A stretch of 64,000 nt of DNA from Glebionis coronaria (GCA_025667525.1 CM046881.1:24811580-24875579); one strand, 5' to 3'; counted from the stretch's first letter, positions 15,501 through 30,678 are shown. Notes: generated from the letters alone by a model not told the origin. Made by a program: numbers and translations.

Positions 15501-17461
15501 GCATCTCGACGACACATTATAATATAAAGGTCAAGATATGAGTGTTGTCTAACAACACGTTGTATTATTTGACCAAGAAAACAATGATATTGTTTATCCT
15601 TGTGAATCCTACATAGGAGAATAATATATAAAAAAGGACAAGTATTTTTTAACATTTCATGTGGGAGGATCATGCTTCTATATTATATGACTCTGAAATA
15701 TTTTGATTCATACTTTATTCTATTTAAACTGAGACCCGTCAAGAAATAGAGTGCCAAACATAATCGCTAACATATAAAAACAGATTTAGATTGAAATTAT
15801 CTGACAACGTGGGCTGCAATAAAATCGTCATAACATGTGATACATGACTCCGTTTCAAGACCACAACTAAGAAAATGGATGCTTGAAATAAGGATTAATT
15901 TTTTCTAGGAAAACATTGGTCAAAAGCGACTAAACTTGATAAAAAACTGATGCAAATCGACCATAAACAGCCAAAACATTGCCGTAACCGGCTGAAATCA
16001 TCCAAACATAAGAAAAAATATATAAATTTATTTCTAGTCCATATGGACCACATAGAAACCGGTCAAAATGTTTTCGCCCGGATTCTAGATGGATGAAACA
16101 CGTATATGTATTTTCTTTGTTTAGTTTTGGTCGTGTTTTACCTAGTATAAAAGTTGGTCAGCTAGTATTTGAGGTAGTTGAGAATGCACTAGACAAAGAG
16201 CATCTCGACGACACATTATAATATAAAGGTCAAGATATGAGTGTTGTCTAACAACACGTTGTGTTATTTGACCAAGAAAACAATGATATTGTTTATCCTT
16301 GTGAATCCTACATAAGAGAATAATATATAAAAAAGGACAAGTATTTTTTAACATTTCATGTGGGAGGATCATGCTTCTATATTATATGACTCTGAAATAT
16401 TTTGATTCATACTTTATTCTATTTAAAGTGAGACCCGTCAAGAAATAGAGTGCCAAACATAATCGCTAACATATAGAAATAGATTTAGATTGAAATTATC
16501 TGACAACGTGGGCTGCAATAAAATCGTCATAACATGTGATACATGACTCCGTTTCAAGACCACAACTAAGAAAATGGATCCTTGAAATAAGGATTAAATT
16601 TTATCTAGGCAAACATTGGTCAAAAGCGACTACACTAATAAAAACTGATGCAAATCGACCATAAACAGCAAAAACATTACCGTAACCGGCTGAAATCATC
16701 CAAACATAAGAAAAAATATCTAAATTTATTTCTAGTCCATATGGAACACATAGAAATCGGTCAAAATATTTTCCTCCGGATTCTAGATGGATGAAACACG
16801 TATATGTATTTTCTTTGTTTAGTTTTGGTCGTGTTTTACCTAGTATAAAAGTTGGTCAACTAGTATTTGAGGTAGTTGAGAATGCACTAGACAAAGAGTT
16901 TCTTGATGACACATTATAATATAAAGGTCAAGATATGAGTGTGGTCTAACAACACGTTATGCTATTTGACCAAAAAAACAATGATATTGTTTATCCTTGT
17001 GAAGCCTACACAAATGAATAATATACAAAAAAGGACAACTATTTTTTGACATTTCGTGTAGGAGGATCATGCTTTTGTATTATATGACTCTGAAATATTT
17101 GATTCCATATTTGATTCTATTAAAATTGAGACCCGTTAAGAAATAGAGTGCCAAACATAATCGCTAACATATAAAAACATATTTAAATTGAAATTATCTG
17201 ACAACGTGGGCTGTAATAAAATTGTCATAACATGTGATACATAACTCCGTTTCAAGACCACACTTAAGAAAATTGATCCTTGAATTAAGGATTAATTTTA
17301 TCTAGGCAAACATTGGTCAAAATCGACTAAACCTGATAAAAAACTGATGCAAATCGACCATAAACAGCCAAAACATTGCCGTAACCGGCTGAAATCATCC
17401 AAACATAAGAAAAAGCATCTAAATTTATTTCTAGTATATATGGACCATATAGAAACCGGTC
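12573..17461. repeat. Seven-monomer HOR variant, copy 4 (E-F-A-B-C-C-D)
   Basis: Units start at 12573 (E), 13266 (F), 13966 (A), 14666 (B), 15366 (C), 16065 (C) and 16763 (D). One C unit is duplicated in tandem, lengthening this repeat to 4889 bp. Both C units share the deletion GATTCATAC (for GATTCCATAC), which supports a recent local duplication. Confidence 0.9.
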
Positions 17462-20259
17462 AAAATGTTTTTGCCCGGATTCTAGATAGATGAAACACGT
17501 ATATGTATTTTCTTTGTTTAGTTTTGGTCGTGTTTTACCTAGTATACAAGTTGGTCAGCTAGTATTTTAGGTAGTTGAGAATGCACTAGACAAAGAGCAT
17601 CTCGACGACATATTATAATATAAAGGTCAAGATATTAATGTGGTCTAACAACACGTTGTGTTATTTGACCAAGAAAACAATGATATTGTTTATCCTTGTG
17701 AAGCCTACACAGGTGAATAATATACAAAAAAGGACAAGTATTTTTTGACATTTCATGTGGTAGGATCATGCTTCTATATTATATGACTCTAAAATATTTT
17801 GATTCCATACTTTATTCTATTTAAATTGAGACCCGTCAAGAAATAGAGTGCCAAACATAATCGCTAACATATAAAAACAGATTTAGATTGAAATTATCTG
17901 ACAACGTGGGCTGCAATAAAATCGTCATAACATGTGATACATGACTCCGTTTCAAGACCACAACTAAGAAAATGGATCCTTGAAATAAGAATTAAATTTT
18001 ATCTAGGCAAACATTGGTTAAAATCGACTACACTTGATAAAAACTGATGCAAATCGACCATAAACAGCCAAAACATTGCCGTAACCGGCTGAAATCATCC
18101 AAACATAAGAAAAAACATCTAAATTTATTTCTATTCCATATGGACCACATAGAAATCGGTCAAAATATTTTCGTCCGTATTCTAGATGGATGAAACACGT
18201 ATATGTATTTTCTTTCTTTAGTTTTGGTCGTGTTTTACCTAGTATAAAAGTTGGTCAGCTAGTATTTGAGGTAGTTGAGAATGAACTAGACAAAGAGCAT
18301 CTCGACGACACATTATAATATAAAGGTCAAGATATGATTGTGGTCTAACAACACGTCGTGTTATTTGACCAAGAAAACTATGATATTGTTTAACCTTGTG
18401 AAGCCTACACAGGTGAATAATATACAAAAAAAGGACAAGTATTTTTTGACATTTCATGTAGGAGGATCATGCTTATGTATTATATGAATCTGAAATATTT
18501 GATTCCATATTTGATTCTATTTAAATTGAGACCCGTCAAGAAATAGAGTGCCAAACATAATCGCTAACATATTAAAACAGATTTAGATTGAAATTATCTG
18601 ACAACGTGGGCTACAATAAAATCGTCATAACATGTGATACATGACTCCGTTTCAAGACCACAACTAAGAAAATGGATGCTTGAAATAAGGATTAATTTTT
18701 TCTAGGAAAACATTGGTCAAAAGCGACTAAACTTGATAAAAAACTGATGCAAATCGACCATAAACAGCCAAAACATTGCCGTAACCGGCTGAAATCATCC
18801 AAACATAAGAAAAAATATCTAAATTTATTTCTAGTCCATATGGACCACATAGAAACCGGTCAAAATGTTTTCGCCCGGATTCTAGATGGATGAAACACGT
18901 ATATGTATTTTCTTTGTTTAGTTTTGGTCGTGTTTTACCTAGTATAAAAGTTGGTCAGCTAGTATTTGAGGTAGTTGAGAATGCACTAGACAAAGAGCAT
19001 CTCGACGACACATTATAATATAAAGGTCAAGATATGAGTGTTGTCTAACAACACGTTGTGTTATTTGACCAAGAAAACAATGATATTGTTTATCCTTGTG
19101 AATCCTACATAGGAGAATAATATATAAAAAAGGACAAGTATTTTTTAACATTTCATGTGGGAGGATCATGCTTCTATATTATATGACTCTGAAATATTTT
19201 GATTCATACTTTATTCTATTTAAACTGAGACCCGTCAAGAAATAGAGTGCCAAACATAATCGCTAACATATAAAAACAGATTTAGATTGAAATTATCTAA
19301 CAACGTGGGCTGCAATAAAATCGTCATAACATGTGATACATGACTCCGTTTCAAGACCACAACTAAGAAAATGGATGCTTGAAATAAGGATTAATTTTTT
19401 CTAGGAAAACATTGGTCAAAAGCGACTAAACTTGATAAAAAAACTGATGCAAATCGACCATAAACAGCCAAAACATTGCCGTAACCGGCTGAAATCATCC
19501 AAACATAAGAAAAAATATCTAAATTTATTTCTAGTCCATATGGACCACATAGAAACCGGTCAAAATGTTTTCGCCCGGATTCTAGATGGATGAAACACGT
19601 ATATGTATTTTCTTTGTTTAGTTTTGGTCGTGTTTTACCTAGTATAAAAGTTGGTCAGCTAGTATTTGAGGTAGTTGAGAATGCACTAGACAAAGAGCAT
19701 CTCGACGACACATTATAATATAAAGGTCAAGATATGAGTGTTGTCTAACAACACGTTGTGTTATTTGACCAAGAAAACAATGATATTGTTTATCCTTGTG
19801 AATCCTACATAGGAGAATAATATATAAAAAAGGACAAGTATTTTTTAACATTTCATGTGGGAGGATCATGCTTCTATATTATATGAATCTGAAATATTTT
19901 GATTCATACTTTATTCTATTTAAACTGAGACCCGTCAAGAAATAGAGTGCCAAACATAATCGCTAACATATAGAAATAGATTTAGATTGAAATTATCTGA
20001 CAACGTGGGCTGCAATAAAATCGTCATAACATGTGATACATGACTCCGTTTCAAGACCACAACTAAGAAAATGGATCCTTGAAATAAGGATTAAATTTTA
20101 TCTAGGCAAACATTGGTCAAAAGCGACTACACTAATAAAAACTGATGCAAATCGACCATAAACAGCAAAAACATTACCGTAACCGGCTGAAATCATCCAA
20201 ACATAAGAAAAAATATCTAAATTTATTTCTAGTCCATATGGACCACATAGAAATCGGTC
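17462..20259. repeat. Incomplete HOR with hybrid first unit (E/A-B-C-C)
   Basis: The unit at 17462 starts as type E (GTATTTTAGG, GATATTAATG) and switches near 17750 to a type A end (CTTCTATATTATATGACTCTAAAAT). It is followed by B (18162), C (18862) and C (19562). F and A are absent, so the hybrid unit looks like the crossover product of an unequal exchange between an E and an A unit. Confidence 0.85.
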
Positions 20260-21640
20260 AAAATATTTTCGTCCGGATTCTAGATGGATGAAACACGTAT
20301 ATGTATTTTCTTTGTTTAGTTTTGGTCGTGTTTTACCTAGTATAAAAGTTGGTCAGCTAGTATTTTAGGTAGTTGAGAATGCACTAGACAAAGAGCATCT
20401 CGACGACATATTATAATATAAAGGTCAAGATATTAATGTGGTCTAACAACACGTTGTGTTATTTGACCAAGAAAACAATGATATTGTTTATCCTTTTGAA
20501 GCCTACACAGGTGAATAATATACAAAAAAAGGACAAGTATTTTTTGACATTTCATGTAGGAGGATCATGCTTTTGTTACTCTAAAACATTTTATTCCATA
20601 TTTTATTCTATTTAAATTGAGACCCGTTAAGAAATAGAGTGCCTAACATAATCGCTAACATAAAAAAATAGATTTAGATTGAAATTATCTGACAACGTGG
20701 GCTGCAATAAATTCGTCATAACATGTGATACATGACTCCGTTTCAAGCCACAACTAAGAAAATAGATCCTTGAAATAAGGATTAATTTTGTATAGGCAAA
20801 CATTGGTCAAAAGCGACTAAACCTGATAAAAAAACCTGATGCAAATCGACCATAAACAGCCAAAACATTGCCGTAACCGGCTGAAATCATCCAAACATAA
20901 GAAAAAACATCTAAATTTATTTCTAGTCCATATGGACCACATAGAAATCGGTCAAAATGTTTTCGCCCGGATTCTAGATGGATGAAACATGTATATGTAT
21001 TTTCTTTGTTTAGTTTTGGTCGTGTTTTACCTAGTATAAAAGTTGGTCAGCTAGTATTTGAGGTAGTTGAGAATGCACTAGACAAAGAGCATCTAGACGA
21101 CACATTATAATATAAAGGTCAAGATATGAGTGTGGTCTAACAACACGTCATGTTATTTGACCAAGAAAATAATGATATTGTTTATCCTTGTGAAGCCTAC
21201 ACAGGTGAATAATATACAAAAAAGGACAAGTATTTTTTGACATTTCATGTAGGAGGATCATGCTTCTGTATTATATGACTCTGAAATATTTGATTCTATT
21301 TAAATTGAGACCCGTCAAGAAATAGAGTGCCAAACATAATCGCTAACATATAAAAACATATTTAGATTGAAATTATATGACAACGTGGGCTGCAATAAAA
21401 TCGTCATAACATGTGATACATGACTCTGTTTCAAGACCACAACTAAGAAAATGGATCCTTGAAATAAGGATTACTTTTATCTAGGAAAATATTGGCCAAA
21501 AGCGACTAAACCTGATAAAACAATGATGCAAATCGACCATAAACAGCCAAAACATTGCCGTAACCAGCTAAAATCATCCAAACATAAGAAAAAACATTTA
21601 AATTTATTACTAGTCCATATGGACCACATAGAAACCGGTC
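20260..21640. repeat. D/E hybrid unit plus shortened F unit
   Basis: The unit at 20260 opens like D or B (AAAATATTTTCGTCCGG) and continues as E (GTATTTTAGG, ATTAATGTGG, TTGTTACTCT). The F-like unit at 20954 is 687 bp because one of two adjacent TATTTGATTC repeats near 21285 is missing, as expected from slippage. This is the end of the clear six-unit organisation. Confidence 0.85.
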
Positions 21641-23740
21641 AAAATGTTTTCGCCCAGATTCTAGACGGATGAAACACGTATATGTATTTTCTTTGTTTAG
21701 TTTTGGTCGTGTTTTACCTAGTATAAAAGTTGGTCAGCTAGTATTTGAGGTAGTTGAGAATGCACTAGACAAAGAGCATCTCGACGACACCTTATAATAT
21801 AAAGGTCAAGATATGAGTGTGGTCTAACAATACGTCGTGTTATTTGACCAAGAAAACAATGATATTATTTATCCTTGTGAAGCCTACACAAGTGAATAAT
21901 ATACAAAAAAGGACAACTATTTTTTGACATTTCATGTAGGAGGATCATGCTTCTGTATTATATGACTCTAAAATATTTGATTCCATATTTGATTCTATTT
22001 AAATTGAGACCCGTCAAGAAATAGAGTACCAAACATAATCGCTAACATATAAAAACAGATTTAGATTGAAATTATCTGACAACATGGGCTGCAATAAAAT
22101 TGTCATAACATGTGATCCATGACTCTGTTTCAAGACCACAACTAAGAAAATGGATGCTTGAAATAAGGATTAATTTTATCTAGGTAAACATTGGTCAAAA
22201 GCGACTAAACCTGATAAAAAACTGATGCAAATCGACAATAAACAGCCAAAACATTGCCGTAACCGGCTGAAATCATCCAAACATAAGAAAAAACATCTAA
22301 ATTTATTTCTAGTCCATATGGACCACATAGAAACCGGTCAAAATGTTTTCGCCCGGATTCTAGATGGATGAAACACGTATATGTAATTTCTTTGTTTATT
22401 TTTGGTCGTGTTTTACCTAGTATAAAAGTTGGTCAGCTAGTATTTGAGGTAGTTGAGAATGCACTAGACAAAGAGCATCTCGACGATACATTATAATATA
22501 AAGGTCAAGATACGAGTGTGGTCTAACAACACGTTGTGTTATTTGACCAAGAAAACAATGAATATCGTTTATCCTTGTGAAGCATACACAGGTGAATAAT
22601 ATACAAAAAAAGGACAAGTATTTTTTGACATTTCATGTAGGAGGATAATGCTTTTGTATTATATGACTCTTAAATATTTGATTCCATATTTTATTCTATT
22701 TAAATTGAGACCCGTCAAGAAATAGAGTGCCAAACATAATCGCTAACATATAAAAACATATTTAGATTGAAATTATCTGACAACGTGGGCTGCAATAAAA
22801 TCGTCATAACATGTGATACATGACTTCGTTTCAAGACCACAACTAAGAAAATGGATCCTTGAAATAAGGATTAATTTTATCTAGGCAAACATTTGTCAAA
22901 AGCGACTCAACATGATAAAAAATTGATGCAAATCGATAATAAACAGCCAAAACATTGTCGTAACCGGCTGAAATCATCCAAACATAAGAAAAAACATCTA
23001 AATTTATTTCTAGTCCATATGGATCACATAGAAACCAGTCAAAATGTTTTCGCCCAGATTCTAGATGGATGAAACACGTATATGTATTTTCTTTGTTTAG
23101 TTTTGGTCGTGTTTTACCTAGTATAAAATTTGGTCAGCTAGTATTTGAGGTAGTTGAGAATGCACTAGACAAATAGCATCTCAACGACACATTATAATAT
23201 AAAGGTCAAGATATGAGTGTGGTCTAACAACACGTCGTGTTATTTGACCAAGAAAACAATGATCTTGTTTATCCTTGTGAAGCCTACACATGTGAATAAT
23301 ATACAATAAAAGGACAAGTATTTTTTGACATTTCATGTAGGAGGATCATGCTTCTGTATTATATGACTCTGAAATATTTGATTCCATATTTGATTCTATT
23401 TAAATTGAGACCCGTCAAGAAATATAGTGCCAAACATAATCGCTAACATATAAAAATAGATTTAGATTGAAATTATCTGACAACGTGGGCTGTAATAAAA
23501 TCGTCATAACATGTGATACATGACTCCGTTTCAAGACCACAACTAAGAAAATGGATCCTTGAAATAAGGATTAATTTTATCTAGGCAAACATTGGTCAAA
23601 AGCGACTAAACATGATAAAAAACTGATGAAAATCGAACATAAACAGCCAAAACATTGCCGTAACCGGCTGAAATCATCCAAACATAAGAAAAAACATTTA
23701 AATTTATTTCTAGTTCATATGGAACACATAGAAACCGGTC
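21641..23740. repeat. Three-monomer HOR (P1-P2-P3), copy 1
   Basis: Units start at 21641, 22340 and 23041. P1 is marked by CTAGACGGATG and GTGATCCATGAC, P2 by AATGAATATCGTTTATCC, and P3 by CACATGTGAATAATATACAATAAAAGG. The same three markers recur 2.1 kb later in the same order. Confidence 0.87.
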
Positions 23741-26700
23741 AAAATGTTTTTGCCCGGATTCTAGACGGATGAAACACGTATATGTATTTTCTTTGTTTAG
23801 TTTTGGTTGTGTTTTACCTAGTATAAAAGTTGGTCAGCTAGTATTTGAGGTAGTTGAGAATGCACTAGACAAAGAGCATCTCGACGACACCTTATAATAT
23901 AAAGGTCAAGATATGAGTGTGGTCTAACAATACGTCGTGTTATTTGACCAAGAAAACAATGATATTGTTTATCCTTGTGAAGCCTACACAAGTGAATAAT
24001 ATACAAAAAAGGACAACTATTTTTTGACATTTCGTGTAGGAGGATCATGCTTCTATATTATATGACTCTGAAATATTTGATTCCATATTTGATTCTCTTT
24101 AAATTGAGACCCGTCAAGAAATAGAGTACCAAACATAATCGCTAACATATAAAAACAGATTTAGATTGAAATTATCTGACAACATTGACTGCAATAAAAT
24201 TGTCATAACATGTGATCCATGACTCTGTTTCAAGACCACAAGTAAGAAAATGGATGCTTGAAATAAGGATTAATTTTATCTAGGTAAACATTGGTCAAAA
24301 GCGACTAAACCTGATAAAAAACTGATGCATCGACAATAAACAGCCAAAACATTGCCGTAACCGGCTGAAATCATCCAAACATAAGAAAAAAACATCTAAA
24401 TTTATTTCTAGTCCATATGGACCACACAGAAACTGGTCAAATTGTTTTCGCCCGGATTCTAGATGGATGAAACACGTATATGTATTTTCTTTGTTTATTT
24501 TTGGTCGTGTTTTACCTAGTATAAAAGTTGGTCAGCTAGTATTTGAGGTAGTTGAGAATGCACTAGACAAAGAGCATCTCGACGATACATTATAATATAA
24601 AGGTCAAGATAAGAGTGTGGTCTAACAACACGTTGTGTTATTTGACCCAGAAAACAATGAATATCGTTTATCCTTGTGAAGCCTACACAGGTGAATAATA
24701 TACAAAAAAAGGACAAGTATTTTTTGATATTTCATGTAGGAGGATCATGCTTTTGTATTATATGACTCTAAAATATTTGATTCCATATTTTATTCTATTT
24801 AAATTGAGACCCGTCAAGTAATAGAGTGCCAAACATAATCGATAACATATAAAAACATATTTAGATTGAAATTATCTGACAACGTTGGTCAAAAGCGACT
24901 AAGAAAGTGGATCCTTGAAATAAGGATTAATTTTATCTAGGCAAACATTGGTCAAAAGCGACTAAACATGATAAAAAACTGATGCAAATCGACAATAAAC
25001 AGCCTAAACATTGTCGTAAACGGCTGAAATCATCCAAACATAAGAAAAAACATCTAAATTTATTTCTAGTCCATATGGACCACATAGAAACCGGTCAAAA
25101 TGTTTTCGCCCAGATTCTAGATGGATGAAACACGTATATGTATTTTCTTTGTTTAGTTTTGGTCGTGTTTTACCTAGTATAAAATTTGGTCAGCTAGTAT
25201 TTGAGGTAGTTGAGAATGCACTAGACAAAGAGCATCTCAACGACACATTATAATATAAAGGTCAAGATATGAGTGTGGTCTAACAACATGTCGTGTTATT
25301 TGACCAAGAAAACAATGTTCTTGTTTATCCTTGTGAAGCCTACACATGTGAATAATATACAATAAAAGGACAAGTATTTTTTGACATTTCATGTAGGAGG
25401 ATCATGCTTCTGTATTATATGACTCTGAAATATTTGATTCCATATTTGATTCTATTTAAATTGAGACCCGTCAAGAAATAGAGTGCCAAACATAATCGCT
25501 AACATATAAAAACAGAGTTAGATTGAAATTATCTGACAACGTGGGCTGCAATAAAATCGTCATAACATGTGATACATGACTCCGTTTCAAGACCACAACT
25601 AAGAAAATGGAACCTTGAAATAAGGATTAATTTTATCTAGGAAAAATTGGTCAAAAGCGACTAAACCTGATAAAAAACTGATGCAATTCGACCATAAATA
25701 GCCAAAACATTGCCGTAACCGGCTGAAATCATCCAAACATAAGAAAAAACATCTAAATTTATTTCTAGTCCATATGGACCACATAGAAACCGGTCAAAAT
25801 GTTTTCGCCCGGATTCTAGATGGATTAAACATGTATATGTATTTTCTTTGTTTAGTTTTGGTCGTGTTTTACCTAGTATAAAAGTTGGTCAGCTAGTATT
25901 TGAGGTAGTTGAGAATGCACTAGACAAAGAGCATCTCGACGACATATTATAATATAAAGGTCAAGATATTAATTTGGTCTAACAACACGTTGTGTTATTT
26001 GACTAAGAAAACACCGATATTGTTTATCCTTGTGAAGCCTACACAGGTGAATAATATGCAAAAAAAGGACAAATATTTTTTGACATTTCATGTAAGAGGA
26101 TCATGCTTCTGTTACTCTGAAATATTTGATTCCATATTTTATTCTATTTAAATTGAGAACCGTCAAGAAATAAAGTGCCAAACATAATCGCTAACATATA
26201 AAAACAGATTTAGATTAAAATTATCTGACAACGTGGGCTGCAATAAAATCGTCATAACATGTGATACATGACTCCGTTTCAAGACCACAACTAAGAAAAT
26301 GGATCCTTCAAATAAGGATTAATTTTATCTAGGTAAACATTGGTCAAAAGCGACTAAACCTGATAAAAAACTGATGCAAGTCGACCATAAACAGCCAAAA
26401 CATTGCCATAACCGGCTGAAATCATCCAGAAATAAGAAAAAACATCTAAATTTATTTCTATTCCATATGGACCACATATAAACCGGCCAAAATGTTTTCG
26501 CCCGGATTCTAGATGGATGAAACACGTATATGTATTTTCTTTGTTTAGTTTTGGTCGTGTTTTACCTAGTATAAAAGTTGGTCAGCTAGCATTTGAGGTA
26601 GTTGAGAATGCACTAGACAAAGAGCATCTCGACGACACATTATAATATAAAGGTCACGATATGTGTGTGGTCTAAAAACACGTCGTGTTATTTGACAAAG

Positions 26701-27186
26701 AAAACAATGATATTGTTTATCCTTGTGAAGCCTACACAGGTGGATAAGATACAAAAAAAAGAAGTATTTTTTGACATTTCATGTAGGAGGATAATGCTTT
26801 TGTATTATATGACTCTGAAATATTTGATTCAATATTTGATTCTATTTAAATTGAGAAGCGTCAAAAAATACAGTGCCAAACATAATCGCAAACATATAAA
26901 AACAGATTTAGATTGAAATTATCTAACAACGTGGGCTGCAATAAAATCGTTATAACATGTGATACATGACTCCGTTTCAAGACCACAACTAAGAAAATGG
27001 ATCCTTGCAATAAGGATTAATTTCATCTAGGCAAACATTGGTCAAAATAGACTAAACATGATAAAAAACTGATGAAAATCGACAATAAACAGCCAAAACA
27101 TTGCCGTAACCGGTTGAAATCATCCAAACATAAGAAAAAACATCTAAATTTATTTCTAGTCCATATGGACCACATAGAAACCGGTC
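23741..27186. repeat. Five-monomer HOR (P1-P2-P3-P4-P5), copy 1
   Basis: Units start at 23741 (P1), 24439 (P2), 25097 (P3), 25796 (P4) and 26489 (P5). The first three repeat the P1-P2-P3 block just to the left. P4 is E-like (GATATTAATTTGG, TTGACTAAG) and P5 carries CACGATATGTGTGTGG and CAGGTGGATAAGATAC. The P2 unit has a complex 43-bp net deletion near 24885, so the copy is 3446 bp against 3492 bp for its partner. Confidence 0.88.
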
Positions 27187-30100
27187 AAAATTTTTTCGCC
27201 CGGATTCTATACGGATGAAACACGTATATGTATTTTCTTTGTTTAGTTTTGGTCGTGTTTTACCTAGTATAAAAGTTGGTCAGCTAGTATTTGAGGTCGT
27301 TGAGAATGCACTAAACAAAGAGCATCTCGACGACACATTATAATATAAAGGTCAAGATATGAGTGTGGTCTAACAACACGTCGTGTTATTTGACCAAGAA
27401 AACAATGATATTGTTTATCCTTGTGAAGCCTACACAAGTGAATAATATACAAAAAAAGGACAACTATTTTTGACATTTCGTGTAGGATGATCATGCTTCT
27501 ATATTATATGACTCTGAAATATTTGATTCCATATTTGATTCTATTTAAACTGAGACCTGTCAAAAAATAGAGTGCCAAACATAATCGCTAACATATAAAA
27601 ACAGATTTAGATTGAAATTATCTAACAACGTGAGCTGCAATAAAATTGTCATAACATGTGATCCATGACTCCGTTTAAAGACCACAACTAAAAAAATGGA
27701 TCCATGAGATAAGGATTAGTTTTATCTAGGCAAACATTGGTCAAAAGCGACTAAACCTGATAAAAAACTGATGCAAATCGACCATAAACAGCCAAAGCAT
27801 TGCCGTAACCGGCTGAAATCATCCAAACATAAGAAAAAAACATCTAAATTTATTTCTAGTCCATATGGACCACACAGAAACTGGTCAAATTGTTTTCGCC
27901 CGGATTCTAGATGGATGAAACACGTATATGTATTTTCTTTGTTTATTTTTGGTCGTGTTTTACCTAGTATAAAAGTTGGTCAGCTAGTATTTGAGGTAGT
28001 TGAGAATGCACTAGACAAAGAGCATCTCGACGATACATTATAATATAAAGGTCAAGTTACGAGTGTGGTCTAACAACACGTTGTGTTATTTGACCCAGAA
28101 AACAATGAATATCGTTTATCCTTGTGAAGCCTACACAGGTGAATAATATACAGAAAAAGGACAAGTATTTTTTTATATTTCATGTAGGAGGATCATGCTT
28201 TTGTATTATATGACTCTAAAATATTTGATTCCATATTTTATTCTATTTAAATTGAGACCCGTCAAGTAATAGAGTGCCAAACATAATCGATAACATATAA
28301 AAACATATTTAGATTGAAATTATCTGACAACGTGGGTTGCAATAAAATCGTCATAACATGTGATACATGACTCCGTTTCAAGACCACAACTAAGAAAGTG
28401 GATCCTTGAAATAAGGATTAAATTTATCTAGGCAAACATTGGTCAAAAGCGACTAAACACGATAAAAAACTGATGCAAATCGACAATAAACAGCCTAAAC
28501 ATTGTCGTAAACGGCTGAAATCATCCATACATAAGAAAAAACATCTAAATTTATTTCTAGTACATATGGACCACATAGAAACCGGTCAAAATGTTTTCGC
28601 CCAGATTCTAGATGGATGAAACACGTATATGTATTTTCTTTGTTTAGTTTTGGTCGTGTTTTACCTAGTATAAAATTTGGTCAGCTAGTATTTGAGGTAG
28701 TTGAGAATGCACTAGACAAAGAGCATCTCAACGACACATTATAATATAAAGGTCAAGATATGAGTGTGGTCTAACAACACGTCGTGTTATTTGACCAAGA
28801 AAACAATGTTCTTGTTTATCCTTGTGAAGCCTACACATGTGAATAATATACAATAAAAGGACAAGTATTTTTTGACATTTCATGTAGGAGGATCATGCTT
28901 CTGTATTATATGACTCTGAAATATTTGATTCCATATTTGATTCTATTTAATTTGAGACCCATCAAGAAATAGAGTGCCAAACATAATCGCTAACATATAA
29001 AAACAGAGTTAGATTGAAATTATCTGACAACGTGGGCTGCAATAAAATCGTCATAACATGTGATACATGACTCCGTTTCAAGACCACAACTAAGAAAATG
29101 GAACCTTGAAATAAGGATTAATTTTATCTAGGAAAAATTGGTCAAAAGCGACTAAACCTGATAAAAACTGATGCAATTCGACCATAAATAGCCAAAACAG
29201 TGCCGTAACCGGCTGAAATCATCCAAACATAAGAAAAAACATCTAAATTTATTTCTAGTCCATATGGACCACATAGAAACCGGTCAAAATGTTTTCGCCG
29301 GGATTCTAGATGGATTAAACATGTATATGTATTTTCTTTGTTTAGTTTTGGTCGTGTTTTACCTAGTATAAAAGTTGGTCAGCTAGTATTTGAGGTAGTT
29401 GAGAATGCACTAGACAAAGAGCATCTCGACGACATATTATAATATAAAGGTCAAGATATTAATTTGGTCTAACAACACGTTGTGTTATTTGACTAAGAAA
29501 ACACCGATATTGTTTATCCTTGTGAAGCCTACACAGGTGAATAATATGCAAAAAAAGGACAAATATTTTTTGACATTTCATGTAAGAGGATCATGCTTCT
29601 GTTACTCTGAAATATTTGATTCCATATTTTATTCTATTTAAATTGAGAACCGTCAAGAAATAAAGTGCCAAACATAATCGCTAACATATAAAAACAGATT
29701 TAGATTAAAATTATCTGACAACGTGGGCTGCAATAAAATCGTCATAACATGTGATACATGACTCCGTTTCAAGACCACAACTAAGAAAATGGATCCTTGA
29801 AATAAGGATTAATTTTATCTAGGCAAACATTGGTCAAAAGCGACTAAACCTGATAAAAAACTGATGCAAGTCGACCATAAACAGCCAAAACATTGCCATA
29901 ACCGGCTGAAATCATCCAGAAATAAGAAAAAACATCTAAATTTATTTCTATTCCATATGGACCACATAGAAACCGGTCAAAATGTTTTCGCCCGGATTCT
30001 AGATGGATGAAACACGTATATGTATTTTCTTTGTTTAGTTTTGGTCGTGTTTTACCTAGTATAAAAGTTGGTCAGCTAGCATTTGAGGTAGTTGAGAATG

Positions 30101-30678
30101 CACTAGACAAAGAGCATCTCGACGACACATTATAATATAAAGGTCACGATATGTGTGTGGTCTAACAACACGTCGTGTTATTTGACAAAGAAAACAATGA
30201 TATTGTTTATCCTTGTGAAGCCTACACAGGTGGATAAGATACAAAAAAAAGACAAGTATTTTTTGACATTTCATGTAGGAGGATAATGCTTTTGTATTAT
30301 ATGACTCTGAAATATTTGATTCAATATTTGATTCTATTTAAATTGAGAACCGTCAAAAAATACAGTGCCAAACATAATCGCAAACATATAAAAACAGATT
30401 TAGATTGAAATTATCTAACAACGTGGGCTGCAATAAAATCGTTATAACATGTGATACATGACTCCGTTTCAAGACCACAACTAAGAAAATGGATCCTTGC
30501 AATAAGGATTAATTTCATCTAGGCAAACATTGGTCAAAAGAGACTAAACATGATAAAAAACTGATGAAAATCGACAATAAACAGCCAAAACATTGTCGTA
30601 ACCGGTTGAAATCATCCAAACATAAGAAAAAACATCTAAATTTATTTCTAGTCCATATGGACCACATAGACACCGGTC
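27187..30678. repeat. Five-monomer HOR (P1-P2-P3-P4-P5), copy 2
   Basis: Units start at 27187, 27887, 28588, 29286 and 29979, in the same order as at 23741-27186. Private variants are shared between the copies: ACTGGTCAAATTG (24434 and 27882), AATGGAACCTTG (25607 and 29098), and AACACCGATATTG in P4. This is a segmental duplication of five units. It ends at a unit with an internal deletion. Confidence 0.9.

Noticed and set aside
27771..28043. 90-codon plus-strand ORF in the satellite
   Set aside because: It is open only because this unit lacks stops seen in sister units. Reported as a possible relic of a coding origin, not as a gene.
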